Positions 48,956 to 60,226 of a stretch of 64,000 nt of DNA are shown here, one piece after another; the stretch's first letter is position 1, and every line of letters begins with the position of its first letter. Position numbers and translations under genes: made by a program. This stretch comes from Marasmius tenuissimus (Eukaryota > Basidiomycota > Agaricomycetes > Agaricales > Marasmiaceae). Location: the NCBI GenBank assembly GCA_029532415.1, contig JAQOTA010000053.1, positions 620,001-684,000 of the forward strand. Reading direction: 5' to 3'. The notes under the pieces are model-generated. The model was not told the DNA's origin. It was given only the letters and a program-made list of their open reading frames with translations, and did not search any database.

Positions 48956-50890
48956 TCAGATCGTATCTCTCTTCCTCCTCCTGATCTTCATCGTTGCTCT
49001 AATGGGAGGAATCATAACATCTCCGAGAGGGGTGTTCACCGGTCTGCTTGGCAAAGGCTGAACGTCGTAGTCCAGTACAAGATTCGCCATGATCAATTTC
49101 AGCTGATTCGCCGCAAAGAATCGTCCCGGGCTGAAGGACACGAAACAGACGATTAGCCCGACGGCCATCAGGGAGAAGATAAAACGTACCAGGCATGTAC
49201 CCCATGCGAAAACGCAAGGAAGTTCGGGCTTGTTGTGACCAAATCTTCATTCGTAGTAGCACTACCATCTTCTTTGGGCCGGGAGAACCTGAATGCATCG
49301 AACTTTGAGGCGCTCTCCCCGTAGTACCTCTCATCAAAGTGAATGCCGGCTTGAGCGACACCAACAGTCGCCCCCTTGGGTACCCAGACCTTCTTCCCGT
49401 CTTGACCGTCGATGGGTAGTAGAACACCCTCTTCACTCCTAACGCGTCTCGCCAACCCTGTTCCTCCAACACCAGAGAACCTCGAAGATTCGCGAAGAGT
49501 GCTGTCCATGCGGTGAAGCTTGTTGACAGCTGCCTTCGTCCATACGCCACCATGGTCGGCGAGCACTCGTTCAGCTTCCTCGCGAAGGCTTATCAAGACT
49601 TCGTCGGAAGGGTCCGTAGCGAGCACATCGAGCACTGCGTTAGCACCGCCGATGGTGGAGGTGGAGACGGCGGCGAAGTTGAGCAAGAGCAAACGGTAGG
49701 CGAGGGAGTAGGCAGAACGTTCGGATTCCGTAGAACGTTTGAAGGATTCTTGTATCATCCAAGTGAGAAGCTCGTCCTACATTGGGGGCAGTCAGAGGTC
49801 TCTTACGGTCAAGGTAGGAGAAAACAACTCACGGGCGCTTCGTAGTCAAAAGTTTTGTCATTCAGTTTGCGAGTCATATCGGCGATACGCTGCTCGACGA
49901 GAGGAAGAGAATGCTTCAAGTTGGTTGCGGTGTCGCGCCGGTTCGGAATGGTGGCCAGCCGAGCAATGTACCTAAGAGGCATACCATTAGACCCACTGAC
50001 CGACAGATTGTAAGAATGACTTACGGTTTCAGAAACTTTGGAATCATATGCATGATGGCGCCACTGACTTGAATGTCCCTGGTCCACCGGACACAGCTCA
50101 TCAGATATTCATCGTTCTTGCCTGACAACAGAAATGTCAGTCGCCAGCCCAGGCCTTGAGGATGAGAAAAAACCCACAGAGTTCGGGGCCGACGAAAACT
50201 CTGTTGGCAGACCTCGCGATCAGCTTGATCATACTGTCCCAAACTCCAACCTCCCTCCACTCCGCGTCCCGTCCCCTCCACGTCACCGCCAAACAGTTCC
50301 TCCATACATTCCTGGATCTCCTGCACAATCTCGTCGTTAAGATTGCCGACAGATTTGGTGAGGTCCCGCTTGATCATAAGATCCAGCAAGTCATTATGTG
50401 TGATCTCGGGGTGTTGGACGGTATAGGCAAACTGCATGTTTTCGAACGTGCAGTCCTTGGCATTCATAGTGTGCGCAGGTTGTTGCGAAAGCCACGGAAT
50501 CAATGAGGGTGGTACAAGGACCTGTGGGCCCTTCGTCCATGTTGGAACGATGGAGACGATCTGGTTTAACGAGTACTAAAATCGATGGTAGAGTCAGAAG
50601 GAGGGGATGGAGAAAAATAAGTCAAGAGAACATACCTTTGTGTAGGCTTCAGCAAAGAGCCTGGCAGACTGTGTGGCACCCCGAACATTTGCTCGGAAAG
50701 ATGATAAAAACTGGCCGCTCTGTTTGCCGACAAAGGGCAACGTGTCAGGTAAGATAGAGTGTTCTCTGTGAGCCTTGAGACTAGTCACAGTGAATAAGAA
50801 CAAGGGAATGAGAAATATACCACTCGTCACCACAACGACTGTGGAGACGAAGAGAAGGAGCGAGGGAGAGTACGAAGCGAATGCCAGCAT
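48956..50890 (-). CDS. Cytochrome P450 (P450-3), ent-kaurene-oxidase-like type, one apparent frameshift
   Basis: This haem monooxygenase on the minus strand starts at ATG 50890-50888 with a long hydrophobic anchor and ends KIRRRKRDTI at 48956. Landmarks are LPDTLPFVGKQSGQFL, HPEITHNDLLDLMIKRDL, SMIKLIARSANRVFVGPELC, ExxR as ESSR, and FDAFRFSRP. The haem loop FSHGVHACPGRFFA is formed across an intron. It belongs to a different clan from P450-1 and P450-2. Between GDV and EWREVGVWDS (50261-50280) the frame shifts by one base in a G-rich stretch, and no intron fits. That is either one extra base in the assembly or a real lesion. Everything else is intact. TATATA lies at 50957-50962 upstream. Confidence 0.88.
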
Positions 50891-51217
50891 TTTGAAGCCT
50901 TTGACTGACTTAGGGCGGGTGAGGGTGAAGTTGCGCTCTCTCTGTCTTTTGTCTAGTATATAAGTCGGTTTGGCGTTTCTATTCGAGGAAGAACCGAGCA
51001 GTCCTATACCTCAGATGACGGGGAGGTTGGGTTTCAGATTGCCACATGAAACGCAATGCGCTGGTCCATGAAACCACCCAATAACGAGCTTTAGCTTGCG
51101 ACCATCATAGCTTTACATTGAAAAGCATATGCATGAGTCAACGTTTGGACTGTTCGCAATAGTTGGTTCGATACCCCCAGATCATGAATCCAAGTCCACG
51201 CCACCATATGAAGTCCA

Positions 51218-51892
51218 TTATGACAAGATATATTGGTCCTGACAGATTGGAAGAAACGACGGAAAGTTCAGACATCGCATGATTGAAGAGTAATCTGTCC
51301 ACGAACCAAACACAGGATGATTATCCGCCCCCGAGCCTCTATAGGTAAGCCCGAGAACCGAGAAATGAGCACCGGTACAGCTGGCGTGTTTTGAGGCTAC
51401 GACTAGTCTATCGGCGGTGTCCTCGGGTTTGAGTCGACGACCCTGGCTGGCCAAAGTGGTACACATTAGAATGCGGTTCCCAAAGTATCGCGTTTTCTTA
51501 ATTTCCGCTGTGCAGTTATAGCTCCAACTCCTGCACTGGATAACGAGCTTGTAACCAGCTTGAGTTGCCAGCAATAGTTTTTGCGCCACTGATCTGATCG
51601 CTCGCGAATTTGACTGGAAATCAGTGTTAGTTGGTGACCGATCAAAGAGTAACGAATGCCCGGAAGTACCAGATCTGATTTGGCGACTTCTAAGATCGAT
51701 TAGCTCGCATTGTATGTCGCGAAGACACGAGAAGCAGTAACGGGGCAGTGTTGGCAACTGTTTCTGGGGATGGATTGACGTTGTTGCCAAGCTCACAATT
51801 TGATTAGATAAGTAGAGCCCCTCGGCGTTTGCCGGTGCGATTTGGCATTGCCACCACGAAGGCAGGCTTCGTTCCATCGTTTCAACTTGCAC
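51218..51892 (-). CDS. Single-exon orphan ORF, 224 codons, doubtful
   Basis: An open frame from ATG 51892 to 51218 is long for this sequence and not antisense to any called gene. It has no signal peptide, membrane segment or recognised motif. It is Cys- and Ser-containing with an unremarkable composition. It lies between P450-3 and the F-box gene. It may be a chance ORF in a 1.2-kb interval otherwise without genes. I do not recognise it. Confidence 0.2.
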   Translation of the reverse strand: MQVETMERSLPSWWQCQIAPANAEGLYLSNQIVSLATTSIHPQKQLPTLPRYCFSCLRDIQCELIDLRSRQIRSGTSGHSLLFDRSPTNTDFQSNSRAIRSVAQKLLLATQAGYKLVIQCRSWSYNCTAEIKKTRYFGNRILMCTTLASQGRRLKPEDTADRLVVASKHASCTGAHFSVLGLTYRGSGADNHPVFGSWTDYSSIMRCLNFPSFLPICQDQYILS

Positions 51893-52059
51893 GATCGCAT
51901 CGACTCCGAGCTCTACTCATATACCGCCTAGAATGATTTTCCTTTCAAATCTATATGAACAGTCCTAACCAACTACCGTACCCCAAATTTATTGACCCTC
52001 GTCGAGTAGTAAGGACGTCGGAAGGCTTCAAACACCCACTTCCGCGAACCATTGATAAA

Positions 52060-53763
52060 TTAAGTACTAGTCCCCAGATCCAGGCGTTGCAGACCTACGA
52101 ACTTCAAGTTCCCCATGTCGATATCACGATCTATCTTGCGCGTCAAGATGACTTCCCTCTGCCTCATAGAAACGTCAAATCCTTCCTGACCCTGTAACAT
52201 TGAAGACTGGCATGCGACTGCACCGCCGCACTCAACTCCAAACCCAAAATTCGCTCGGATGAGCTTCATCTTTGGGCGTCTCATAAGGAAGTGACGATCG
52301 AGCATGAGCACAAGCTTCACGTCATCCGCTATACACTCTTCAAGCTCCAGTTCCTCCAACTCGGGACATAAAAGGCCACCTTCGAATGGCTCTCGCAACC
52401 CTCGGACCAGCTCCTCGTAACCCATATCCCAAACCCTTTTGTGTCCGACTCGAAGTGATATGAGTGAGCACAGGGGTTTCAAGGATCGCAACACCGTCCG
52501 GATACCCCAGTGAGAACGAGGGAAGTCCAGCTCGAGATGTTTGAGAGGTGGGTTCGATCGCAGGAGGAGCCCCTCCCACGGTGCTTCCGGGAAGTCAGAG
52601 TCGCTGGTGGTGGGGTCGCGTACGAGCTCGCCGCAGCACAAACCAACTGAGAGTCGCTCTACATTCGGAAGGGAGATACGTTCGAAGGCGTCCCGAATCA
52701 AGTGCATGAAGTTTTCGTTGGCTAAACCTCTGGCTGAGAAGGTGAACTCCCGAATGGTGGGCCATGATACGGGCGTAAACGAGGAGGCATCGAGGGACCG
52801 GCAGAGCAAGAAGCTCATGATGTCAGTCAAAGAAAAGACGACCAAGGAGTTGCACTGTTCCGCAAGGGCATGCAAGAACGCCCCCAGATCAAAACTATCC
52901 GGTTCTGACGATCTACAGATGGGCGACGCGATGCGAAGCTCTGTCAGATGAGACCATTCGAGGGGAAGATCCAACATCTGCACAGAGATCCACTCTCTCT
53001 TCATATCGAGCCGTCGAAGAGACGTCGTACGAGTAAGGAGTTTTCCTGCAGGAGCGAGCTGGGAACCGTGCTGATGATCAGGACGTAGGAACAACATACC
53101 CGCCGGAGTGTAGACGTTCTCCAACTGAGGAAGGTCGTCCGCTCCGAGCGTGTAGAAACGTTCCCAGTGCTGGCCAGGGCTTCCCAGCACAAGTGTCCTC
53201 CAGCGACGGCAGTATCGCATGAAGAGTTCGATGAATTCTGTTTTTATCGCGTCTATCTCCACCCGAACTTCCTCCTCCAGGTCGCAAGGTTCTACGGACA
53301 TTGATATAGTGAGGGGTACCGACCCAGATCTCTGGAGCCAGTTTTCGAGCCCTTCTTTCCTTGTACGCAATGCCCGGAAGAGCCGGTCTCTTATGAGTGG
53401 CCCCATATACGACGGAGCCGGAACATATATGTGAATATAATTCCATAACCGCGGTGAGCTCAGAGCGATATCTCTCCAAGATCGGCAGACCTCGGTGAGC
53501 AAGAGCGGAGCTTGCGATTGGAAATGGAGGGAAGGGTGAGATTTGTCATCGGGCAGACAAAACTCGAATATCTCGCGCCATACATCTTCGGGAACATATC
53601 GCTTCAGTCTGATATGCTCTGTTTCCAACCGCGATATTTCCTCCTCGAGTTGGCAGACTCTTTCTTTGGGCTTGAGTATAAGAGCTTTTGAGTCGAACTG
53701 TCCTGAGGATAGGGCATAGTTGGTATTCAACACGTGTGCGAAGGGTGTCTCGGTACCCATCAT
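52060..53763 (-). CDS. F-box protein with LRR-like C-terminal region, 567 residues
   Basis: This single-exon gene is of the type greatly expanded in mushroom genomes. The N-terminus has a coiled-coil (VCQLEEEISRLETEHIRLK). It leads into a cyclin-like F-box: YVPEDVWREIFEFCLP, then LLLTEVCRSWRDIALSSPRL, ending near LWNYIHIYV. The C-terminal 400 residues hold irregular leucine-rich segments (LPQLENVYTPAG, LRRLDMKREWISVQ, LELDFPRSHWGIR, LEELELEECIADD) expected to bind the substrate. Such proteins act as adaptors in SCF ubiquitin ligases. Members of this family evolve fast, so the target is unknown. No lesion was seen. Confidence 0.88.
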   Translation of the reverse strand: MMGTETPFAHVLNTNYALSSGQFDSKALILKPKERVCQLEEEISRLETEHIRLKRYVPEDVWREIFEFCLPDDKSHPSLHFQSQAPLLLTEVCRSWRDIALSSPRLWNYIHIYVPAPSYMGPLIRDRLFRALRTRKEGLENWLQRSGSVPLTISMSVEPCDLEEEVRVEIDAIKTEFIELFMRYCRRWRTLVLGSPGQHWERFYTLGADDLPQLENVYTPAGMLFLRPDHQHGSQLAPAGKLLTRTTSLRRLDMKREWISVQMLDLPLEWSHLTELRIASPICRSSEPDSFDLGAFLHALAEQCNSLVVFSLTDIMSFLLCRSLDASSFTPVSWPTIREFTFSARGLANENFMHLIRDAFERISLPNVERLSVGLCCGELVRDPTTSDSDFPEAPWEGLLLRSNPPLKHLELDFPRSHWGIRTVLRSLKPLCSLISLRVGHKRVWDMGYEELVRGLREPFEGGLLCPELEELELEECIADDVKLVLMLDRHFLMRRPKMKLIRANFGFGVECGGAVACQSSMLQGQEGFDVSMRQREVILTRKIDRDIDMGNLKFVGLQRLDLGTST

Positions 53764-54744
53764 CTTGGGACTGTCAACGCCGTTTAGTTTGTACTGAGTG
53801 GTAAAAAACCAGGAAAGCCACGAAAGACTTACCTGCTATGTCTTCAAACTTGTTATCCCTTCCTGTGTTGTGAGCGATGGTGAGTGTTCGAGTTCAAGCT
53901 TTCAAGTCCTGAAAACACGCCGGAGGCCATTATGTACGGAACTGCCCCAAGTAGCACGCATTCCATTAATATTGTTCATACTTGCTCGGCTGTGATGTGT
54001 ATCGACGTAAAAATACCTCCCTCAGTCACCAGTCACCCGTCAACTGGTGAGGCTGTTGCGGCTTATCAGGTTCATGGTGTCGATTGGCGGCCTGTATGTG
54101 GTTCAGTGAGTACTAATGCTTATGGAAGTTGTTGACTTGTACTCGACTCGACGCTTCTATCTGGCATTTGATAGGGAAAGGCCGAACAGGGGGACAGGGC
54201 AAGAACAGAGACGAGTAGATCGTGGTGGATCGTGGTCAAAGTTGACCGGACCGATTGACGGTGGGACAGTACGGTGATCCGGCCATTGCCGGCCTCTCGT
54301 ATGGGCACCTGTGGGTCCAGGTTTCCGAACATGCTGACTGCCAGAGCGGAAACCACGCCTACCATACGTTGGAGCTAAAAATCAAGTTCCATGATACGTG
54401 TGTACGATGCACGAGAAACATCTGAGCGCGTGCGGAGAAAAGCAGGGTTAAATAAAATATCGTGAAAGCGCAAGAAAGCCAAGTAACCAAAACCCAAATC
54501 GGAAAGAAAAGCGACACGTTCGCAGGGAGGGAGGTAGGGTACGTAGTGGAGGATGATAGGGAAAGCGTAAGGTAAGATCGTGATATTTGAGAGGGAAGTC
54601 AGAAAATGTACCCTTCGCGCTTCGAGTTCGAAAGCAAGTGCGCAAAATGAAATCGTGTAAAAGTACACCGAAAGCGGAGACAAAAGGTGAACCAAAGCCC
54701 AACAAAATCCAAGAAAAATCCGAGTTGAATCCACGGCTGAAATA
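53764..54744. other. Intergenic, no supported gene
   Basis: About 1 kb between the F-box gene start and the DUF7729-type gene stop. Overlapping frames on minus (54375-54755) are Leu/Phe-rich by composition of the 3' flank and lack a start context or splice support. Confidence 0.4.
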
Positions 54745-56446
54745 CTATGATCCAAGCACTAGGAATGTGACAATTGCGACCACAAGAGAGAGAGACAATG
54801 CCTGAGGGAAAATCCTTGCACCGCCCGAAATAGTCGCCGTAGCAAAGCTGCTTCCACAAGAATCCCTCCACGTTTGAACCGCTGGGGGTAAAGCATTCTG
54901 AAGATTGGTCTGCGCCATATCACCCAGGAGAGCTAAAGACAAGAAAAGATAAGAGATATCAAGGCGGTAGAAAATAAAATCACACACCTTTATCGATGCC
55001 CGTCCCATTCCCCAAGGCATCAGAGTAAACGTTTATGACCTGTCTACTACACGCGCTACACGTCGGGTTTGCCTTTCCCCCAGTAGGGAAACGCTTTCCT
55101 AGGCCGATGTTGTAGAGGTAGACGTCTGACGGGTTGCTGTTATGAACAGCATTGAGATAGCAATAGGTATTGGAGCCCGGGTCAACGAGGCAACCAACGC
55201 GACGGTAGAGCGGATAAGACTGAAGGGCTGCAAGGAGGGACGGTCAGCAAATGTATCGCACGGGAGGAAAGAGGGAAGGGACGCAATGATGCGGGAATAA
55301 GAAACTGAAACGATCTCCGGGATGCAGAGCCGTTCCCGCGCGTCAACGAGCGCACGCCAGGTACCTCATCCTTCCCCGCGTACGTATATTCGGGCTTGAA
55401 AGACAACAAGAGAAGCGAAAATCTGGCTTTACTCACCCCCTAAGACACTGACTACTCGTGGGTTCCTGTCCGACAACTCCTTCGAACAAGCGCTCTGAAT
55501 GGCAGTGGAAAACCTGAACAAGACAGAATCAGCACGCGTCACTGGGGTGAAAGCTGCAACTTACCAGTTGACATTGTCGATACACTCTGGGTAAGGCGTG
55601 TTCGTGTTACAGGTACCCCACATGACCGAGTTGAGGGTCTCGAGCGACGACGAAGCATCCAAAAACGAGTTACTGCCAGCCACCAACATCCCGAATGGTC
55701 GACAGGTCCGGAACGGCTGTGTGTTGGTCATATTCATAAGAAAATCGTAACAACTCTGAGCAGAGAAGTTCTGGCCGAAATCAGAGTCGAATGGTTGAGG
55801 AAAAGGGGTCGGAAGGTTTGGTGGCGTACCTACAGAAGATAAAAACAACGGGTGAGATACGTTCCGAAAGCGGCAGCGAAAAGGACACACTGGGAACAGT
55901 AGGTATTGCTTGACCTGTGACCGGAGGAAGGGTAGCGGTCGGACTGCTTTCCGTGTTAGAAGCACTGGCTGTTTGCAAGACAGTCGCGGAGTTGCTCAGG
56001 GAGGAAGCGGTGCTGACGGACGCTCTCTTCTCGATGTAATCGTGATCCCGTCGAGGTATGTGATTCAGCGGTGAGTGGGGTACGTGAGGATTGAAATGAT
56101 GAACTGGAGGGTGTAGTGCAGAGTCGTTCTCGTCGGTATTAAGTACGACTGGTACGTCGGGAGTAGGGGACCAAAAGAAAGGGTTGATTCTGAAGAAAAA
56201 GAATGTGAGGGTGATGGCTGGGATGATCATCGTTGCAGTTATTGTTCGCAGACGGGCCGTCCGCTTCTTATTCGAATGCCTTTCTCTCCATTCTTCAACT
56301 ATTTCCGACCTCTCTGCCTCTTTCTCTACTCTTTCTGAGTTGACCTGATCCCGCAGATTTGCGCCTAGCAAAGCAGCTCCTGCAGCATCCATGGGATCTT
56401 TCTCCTTGCCAGGCGAAGGCAAAGGTGATGATGGTGGGGTGAACAT
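54745..56446 (-). CDS. DUF7729-type membrane/secretory-pathway protein
   Basis: This fungal protein starts at ATG 56446 (MFTPPSSPLPSPGKEKD) and stops at TAG 54747-54745. A charged N-terminal tail leads to one membrane segment (TATMIIPAITLTFFFF), then a Ser/Thr-rich stalk. After that comes a conserved Cys-rich ectodomain: FSAQSCYDFLMNMTNTQPFR, WGTCNTNTPYPECIDN, CSKEL, VGCLVDPGSNTYCYLNAV, CSACSRQVINVYSDALGNGT. A C-terminal hydrophobic tail (FPQALSLSLVVAIVTFLVLG) follows and may be a GPI signal. Exon joints around 55560, 55850 and 55440 keep frame. The family has no settled function; a cell-surface role is inferred. Confidence 0.82.
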
Positions 56447-58465
56447 CTTTCTTTCTTTTTAAGTTTCTGTTCGTTTCAAGAGTTGCAGGCTGTTCAAATG
56501 ATGTATATGATTCTAATACCGCGTGATCCTCTTTTCTGTCCTTCTTAAGGACATGAAAAAGTCTACCGTGACCACGACCATTAGAACGAACGTTTCTCAG
56601 CGTAAGATACTGTTCATTACTCACCAAAACGGATAGAAAAATGCCAGCAAGCAGAGTTTAAGTATCAAAGGAGCGGTGTGTGTAAATGAGCGTGAGTTTA
56701 TGATAGAAAAAGTTCGAAGTTGATGGTCAACAACAAAGAGGGACGAGCAGGGAAAAGAAGGTCCCCTCAAAAGTGGGATCGCTTAAGTAATCAGGGCATC
56801 CTGATGGATGTCATCGGGCGCTAGTTTTCTTACCCCGAAATTGTTCAGGGACTCGCCAGGAACTCTACTGCTCTGGCACCATTCTCTTCCTTGTTTAAAG
56901 TTAGTGGGGACACGACACGCACACCCTCCCCTCTCTTGCTCTCGTATCAGCCCGGTGCGAAAATGAGGGTGCTTAGTTTTGCAGAGCGCCTTGTGCTCTG
57001 GGCCGAATCTCGTTACGGGATTGAAGGATCACGGAAAATAGAAGCATTCAAGCATTCAAACAAACTTGGAGATGTTGTAACTTATCGCCGGCCACCATAC
57101 AGCCGAGAAGCGGCCCCACAGGTTCAGAAACGCCACCACATTTCGACATATTGTTCGGACCTGTCTGCAGTGTTTTCTGCTGTCTTGTGCCAGTGTACTG
57201 TCTTGTTCTCACCGCGTACTGGTGACAAGGACCCTTCCAGACATCGCCGTCAGGCTTCATACAAGTTATTTCAACTGTGTAGATGAGTACCCTCGGATTC
57301 AGTTGCCGGAAACCTCGCAAATACCGCTTACATCTGTCACCCTAAAACCAAACTCTATACCTCGAAACCCCTCTAAATATGAAACCTACTGACTGGGAAG
57401 TGTGATTGCGCGCTCTTACTTGTGCTCACAACTTGAGTCCCGGCGGTACTGTTAATGTACAGCATCCAGCGGGATCATGATGTGGCGATATAATCTTCCA
57501 TATACTTATGTAGTAGAACGGTCTTTACTATTCTTACCCATTCTTACCCACACTAGACCCACACCCTGGGTACAATCTCATACCTGCAGGGGGGGACTGC
57601 CACTTCCCCTCAGTGAGGGGAAGCAACCTCTTGCGCCTCGACGGTGGACTGAGGTTTAGATGCCCCTGTTCGATATTTTAGGCATGTGATCACAGAGATT
57701 GGTTTGTTGCGAGATCATCATCGCTATCGGTTTTATGTACATGCAAGGAACTCAACATGCATGACTGACTATTCTTGACCAGGTTCCCACTGAGTCACTG
57801 AGTCAAAGCTCGATTACTGCATTGAACCTTACGACTATGCCTTCCCAAGCTCGCACCGGTCGACACCTCGGAGGCTTTCCGAGCTAACGGTATTGTCCCG
57901 GATTCTGCTCAGCGGTTCTCACCCACTAGCACCGGAGTACTTGGCCTTCAGGTCGCCATCTGCTACTGTTAATCAAGAACATCACGATCTACGAATGTTC
58001 AGGTTGGCATTAGTAGACACCCTGACATGTCTGAACTTAAAGACCACATGGAACTCAACGTCTGCGGGACTCAAAAAGTCCGGGCCTCCATAACATTAGA
58101 GTTTCCGGCAAACCGTTAGACGCGTCCTGAACTCGGTATCTAGTCTAGCAGAGTTTCCCGATGGTGGCGTCCTACTACGGGACTGATGCCCACCAAGTTC
58201 CGAAAGTAAGCATACGCACAACGCTGGAGGATACAAGCTGAAATTTCCGTATCTCAGCGCACCGTCCGACCAAAGCGATGAGATATTTCCGTGGGCCCTT
58301 TCGATATCAGCAACGTCGGGGTCTATCGGAGCGGAGGTCGGTCAGGTAACACGGACACAGTATCCCTCCTCGGGACGTTTAGTTGTGTTCCCTACCCAAG
58401 AGCCTTGTAACCATGACTTTCACGGTTACTCCTATGTATTCCTCCTATACACATGCTATGAACAA
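56447..58465. other. 2-kb interval without supported gene
   Basis: This holds the upstream region of the DUF7729-type gene and the 3' flank of the questin-oxidase-like gene. Short frames (56891-57286, 57893-58093) have no domains. A perfect 10-bp hairpin (CTTCCCCTCA-G-TGAGGGGAAG) lies at 57603-57623, and ATTCTTACCC is duplicated in tandem near 57531-57552. Confidence 0.45.
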
Positions 58466-60226
58466 CTAATAGCTATCAAACGGTGCCCCGGGGAAATACG
58501 ACTTCCTATCCCAGTAGATCTGCAACTTCGGGACCTCTTCAAAGTGTCTTCCTAACCTCTGCTGCGTCAAACTAGCAGCCCTGATGAATAACGACCCATC
58601 CAGCTCCTCCACCCCTTCCAACTCCGTGTTAGACCAATACCCCTTCGGCCTCGTCCCGTACAGTTGTGCGTAATGATATAACGAGCGTTGACACTTTGGG
58701 AAGTGATCATCAGGGTGAACGATGGCCTGTTGAATCAACCATGTCCACGGGTTAGGATTAGTAGCTGCGTGAGAATCGGGAGTTGGCAGAGCCTGGGGGT
58801 TGGGAGGGGGTTGTGGTGAAGGAGGAGCAGGGTGGGGCGAATTGTCAGGGTCTGAGAAGAACTTGGCGATATCGAGCGATGGTTTGCCTATCAAAACCCA
58901 CCAACCGAGGATATGTGTAAACCAATTTCGTAAGAGCAACGCCTGAGAGCGTGGGGAGAGTCGGGCGACCATAGATTGCAAGAAGATCGAAGATGTTACA
59001 AAGTGAACCCTGTACAACACAGCATCGTGTCAGGGATGAGACAGGGAAATGAGAGAAGCTGGGGTACGCACGCTAGGAAATCAGCGTTGAAGTCACCGTC
59101 GTCAAGCTGCTTGTAGCCTGCCACGGCGTACATGAGCGTCATAGCCCACTGCAGCTCTTCAATCTTCTGCTGAACCGAATCCGGATTCGAGACATCTAAT
59201 GCCCAATCGCTAGCGTGTTTGTAGAGCACATCACCGCAGCTTTTCGACAGATTGACGAACATCGTTCCCAGATCCATGTCAGTGGATACAAGCTTTGGAT
59301 CGTTGCTAACGCGCGCAATGATTGTGAAGGCGTCTACCCCTTTGGAAGTCGAAGGAGCCGAAGAACCTCCCAACGTGAGTACAGACTGCAGTCGAGATGC
59401 GACAGAGAATTGCGTTTCAGCATCGACAGTGGTGAACAGTTCAGCAGGGGTGATCTCGCTGCCTTCGGGGTCGGTGACAGCAGATTCGGCCAGAGCTAGC
59501 ATGGATATGTAATGGATTAGAAACGGGGATCAGCCCGAGGAAGCATGATAGCGCACCTTCAACGTACATTCCAGGCAAACCGAACTCGGCGCCATAGCCC
59601 GCATGGATATGACCATGCATGATACCGGCCTCGAAACGACTTAACATTTGTGGATGCTGGCCATCTTTGTTCTTACGACCGAAATTTGCTGTTAACGAGA
59701 ATATGTAATCTTCAAGGGCCTTCGAACTGCCGTCTCTTGTCACAATCTTCGTGAAGAAGTCAACGTAAGCAGAGTAGAATCTGAAAGGGTCTTAGATGAG
59801 AAAAGTCAATGCCACCGTAGCGGAGAACGCACCTGCGGTCCCCTAGATGCTCAATCCAATTCTGTTCGGTAATCGGCTCTGGTGAAGATCCCTTTGGTTG
59901 TTGCAAAAATTCGTTCTTATCGTATCCCATTCGAACGATATCTTCGTGAGCCCCAAGAGCCCAAACTGCGATGACATGATGGGCAATATGGCTTCAGGGA
60001 TATCAGCAATCTGGCTGATAGTGAAAGACTTTATACAAGAGAGTTAAACGCACTTGTGTCGCCCTAAATCATCGTAAAAGATATGCCATTTCTCATGATT
60101 CTTCTTCAAAACCTCTCTGAGAACCTCCGTCGAATCGTAAGTTGACCCTGGTAGCCTACTCGGCGATGCCTGCGAAGGTGGATGGGCCGGTACTGGCCAT
60201 AGATCAACTTCTTCCTGAGGAGGCAT
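58466..60226 (-). CDS. Questin oxidase-like (AflY/MdpL-type Baeyer-Villiger) protein
   Basis: This belongs to the questin oxidase family, whose studied members (questin oxidase, AflY) carry out oxidative ring opening of anthraquinone or xanthone intermediates in polyketide pathways. The first in-frame ATG is at 60226 (MPPQEEVDLWPVP) and TAG at 58468-58466. Landmarks are NHEKWHIFYDDLGRHNHIAH (formed across an intron), HVIAVWALGAHEDIVRMGYD, HLGDRRFYSAYVDFF, SRFEAGIMHGHIHAGYGAEF, VHFVTSS, SLYHYAQLYGTRPKGYW and ELDGSLFIRAASLT. An insert rich in Pro (PPSPQPPPNPQALPTP) sits before the C-terminal third. All followed joints keep frame. Such enzymes occur widely in basidiomycetes, so a polyketide link is possible but not shown. 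Confidence 0.9.

Noticed and set aside
57603..57623. Perfect 10-bp hairpin as a terminator or regulatory site
   Set aside because: It lies in a gene-free interval far from any stop. Rho-independent terminators do not apply to fungal genes, and it is most likely incidental.
58466..58500. Chance that the 58-60 kb gene is a Baeyer-Villiger monooxygenase of the flavin type
   Set aside because: No FAD or NADPH Rossmann motifs (GxGxxG) are seen; conserved blocks match the questin oxidase family instead.
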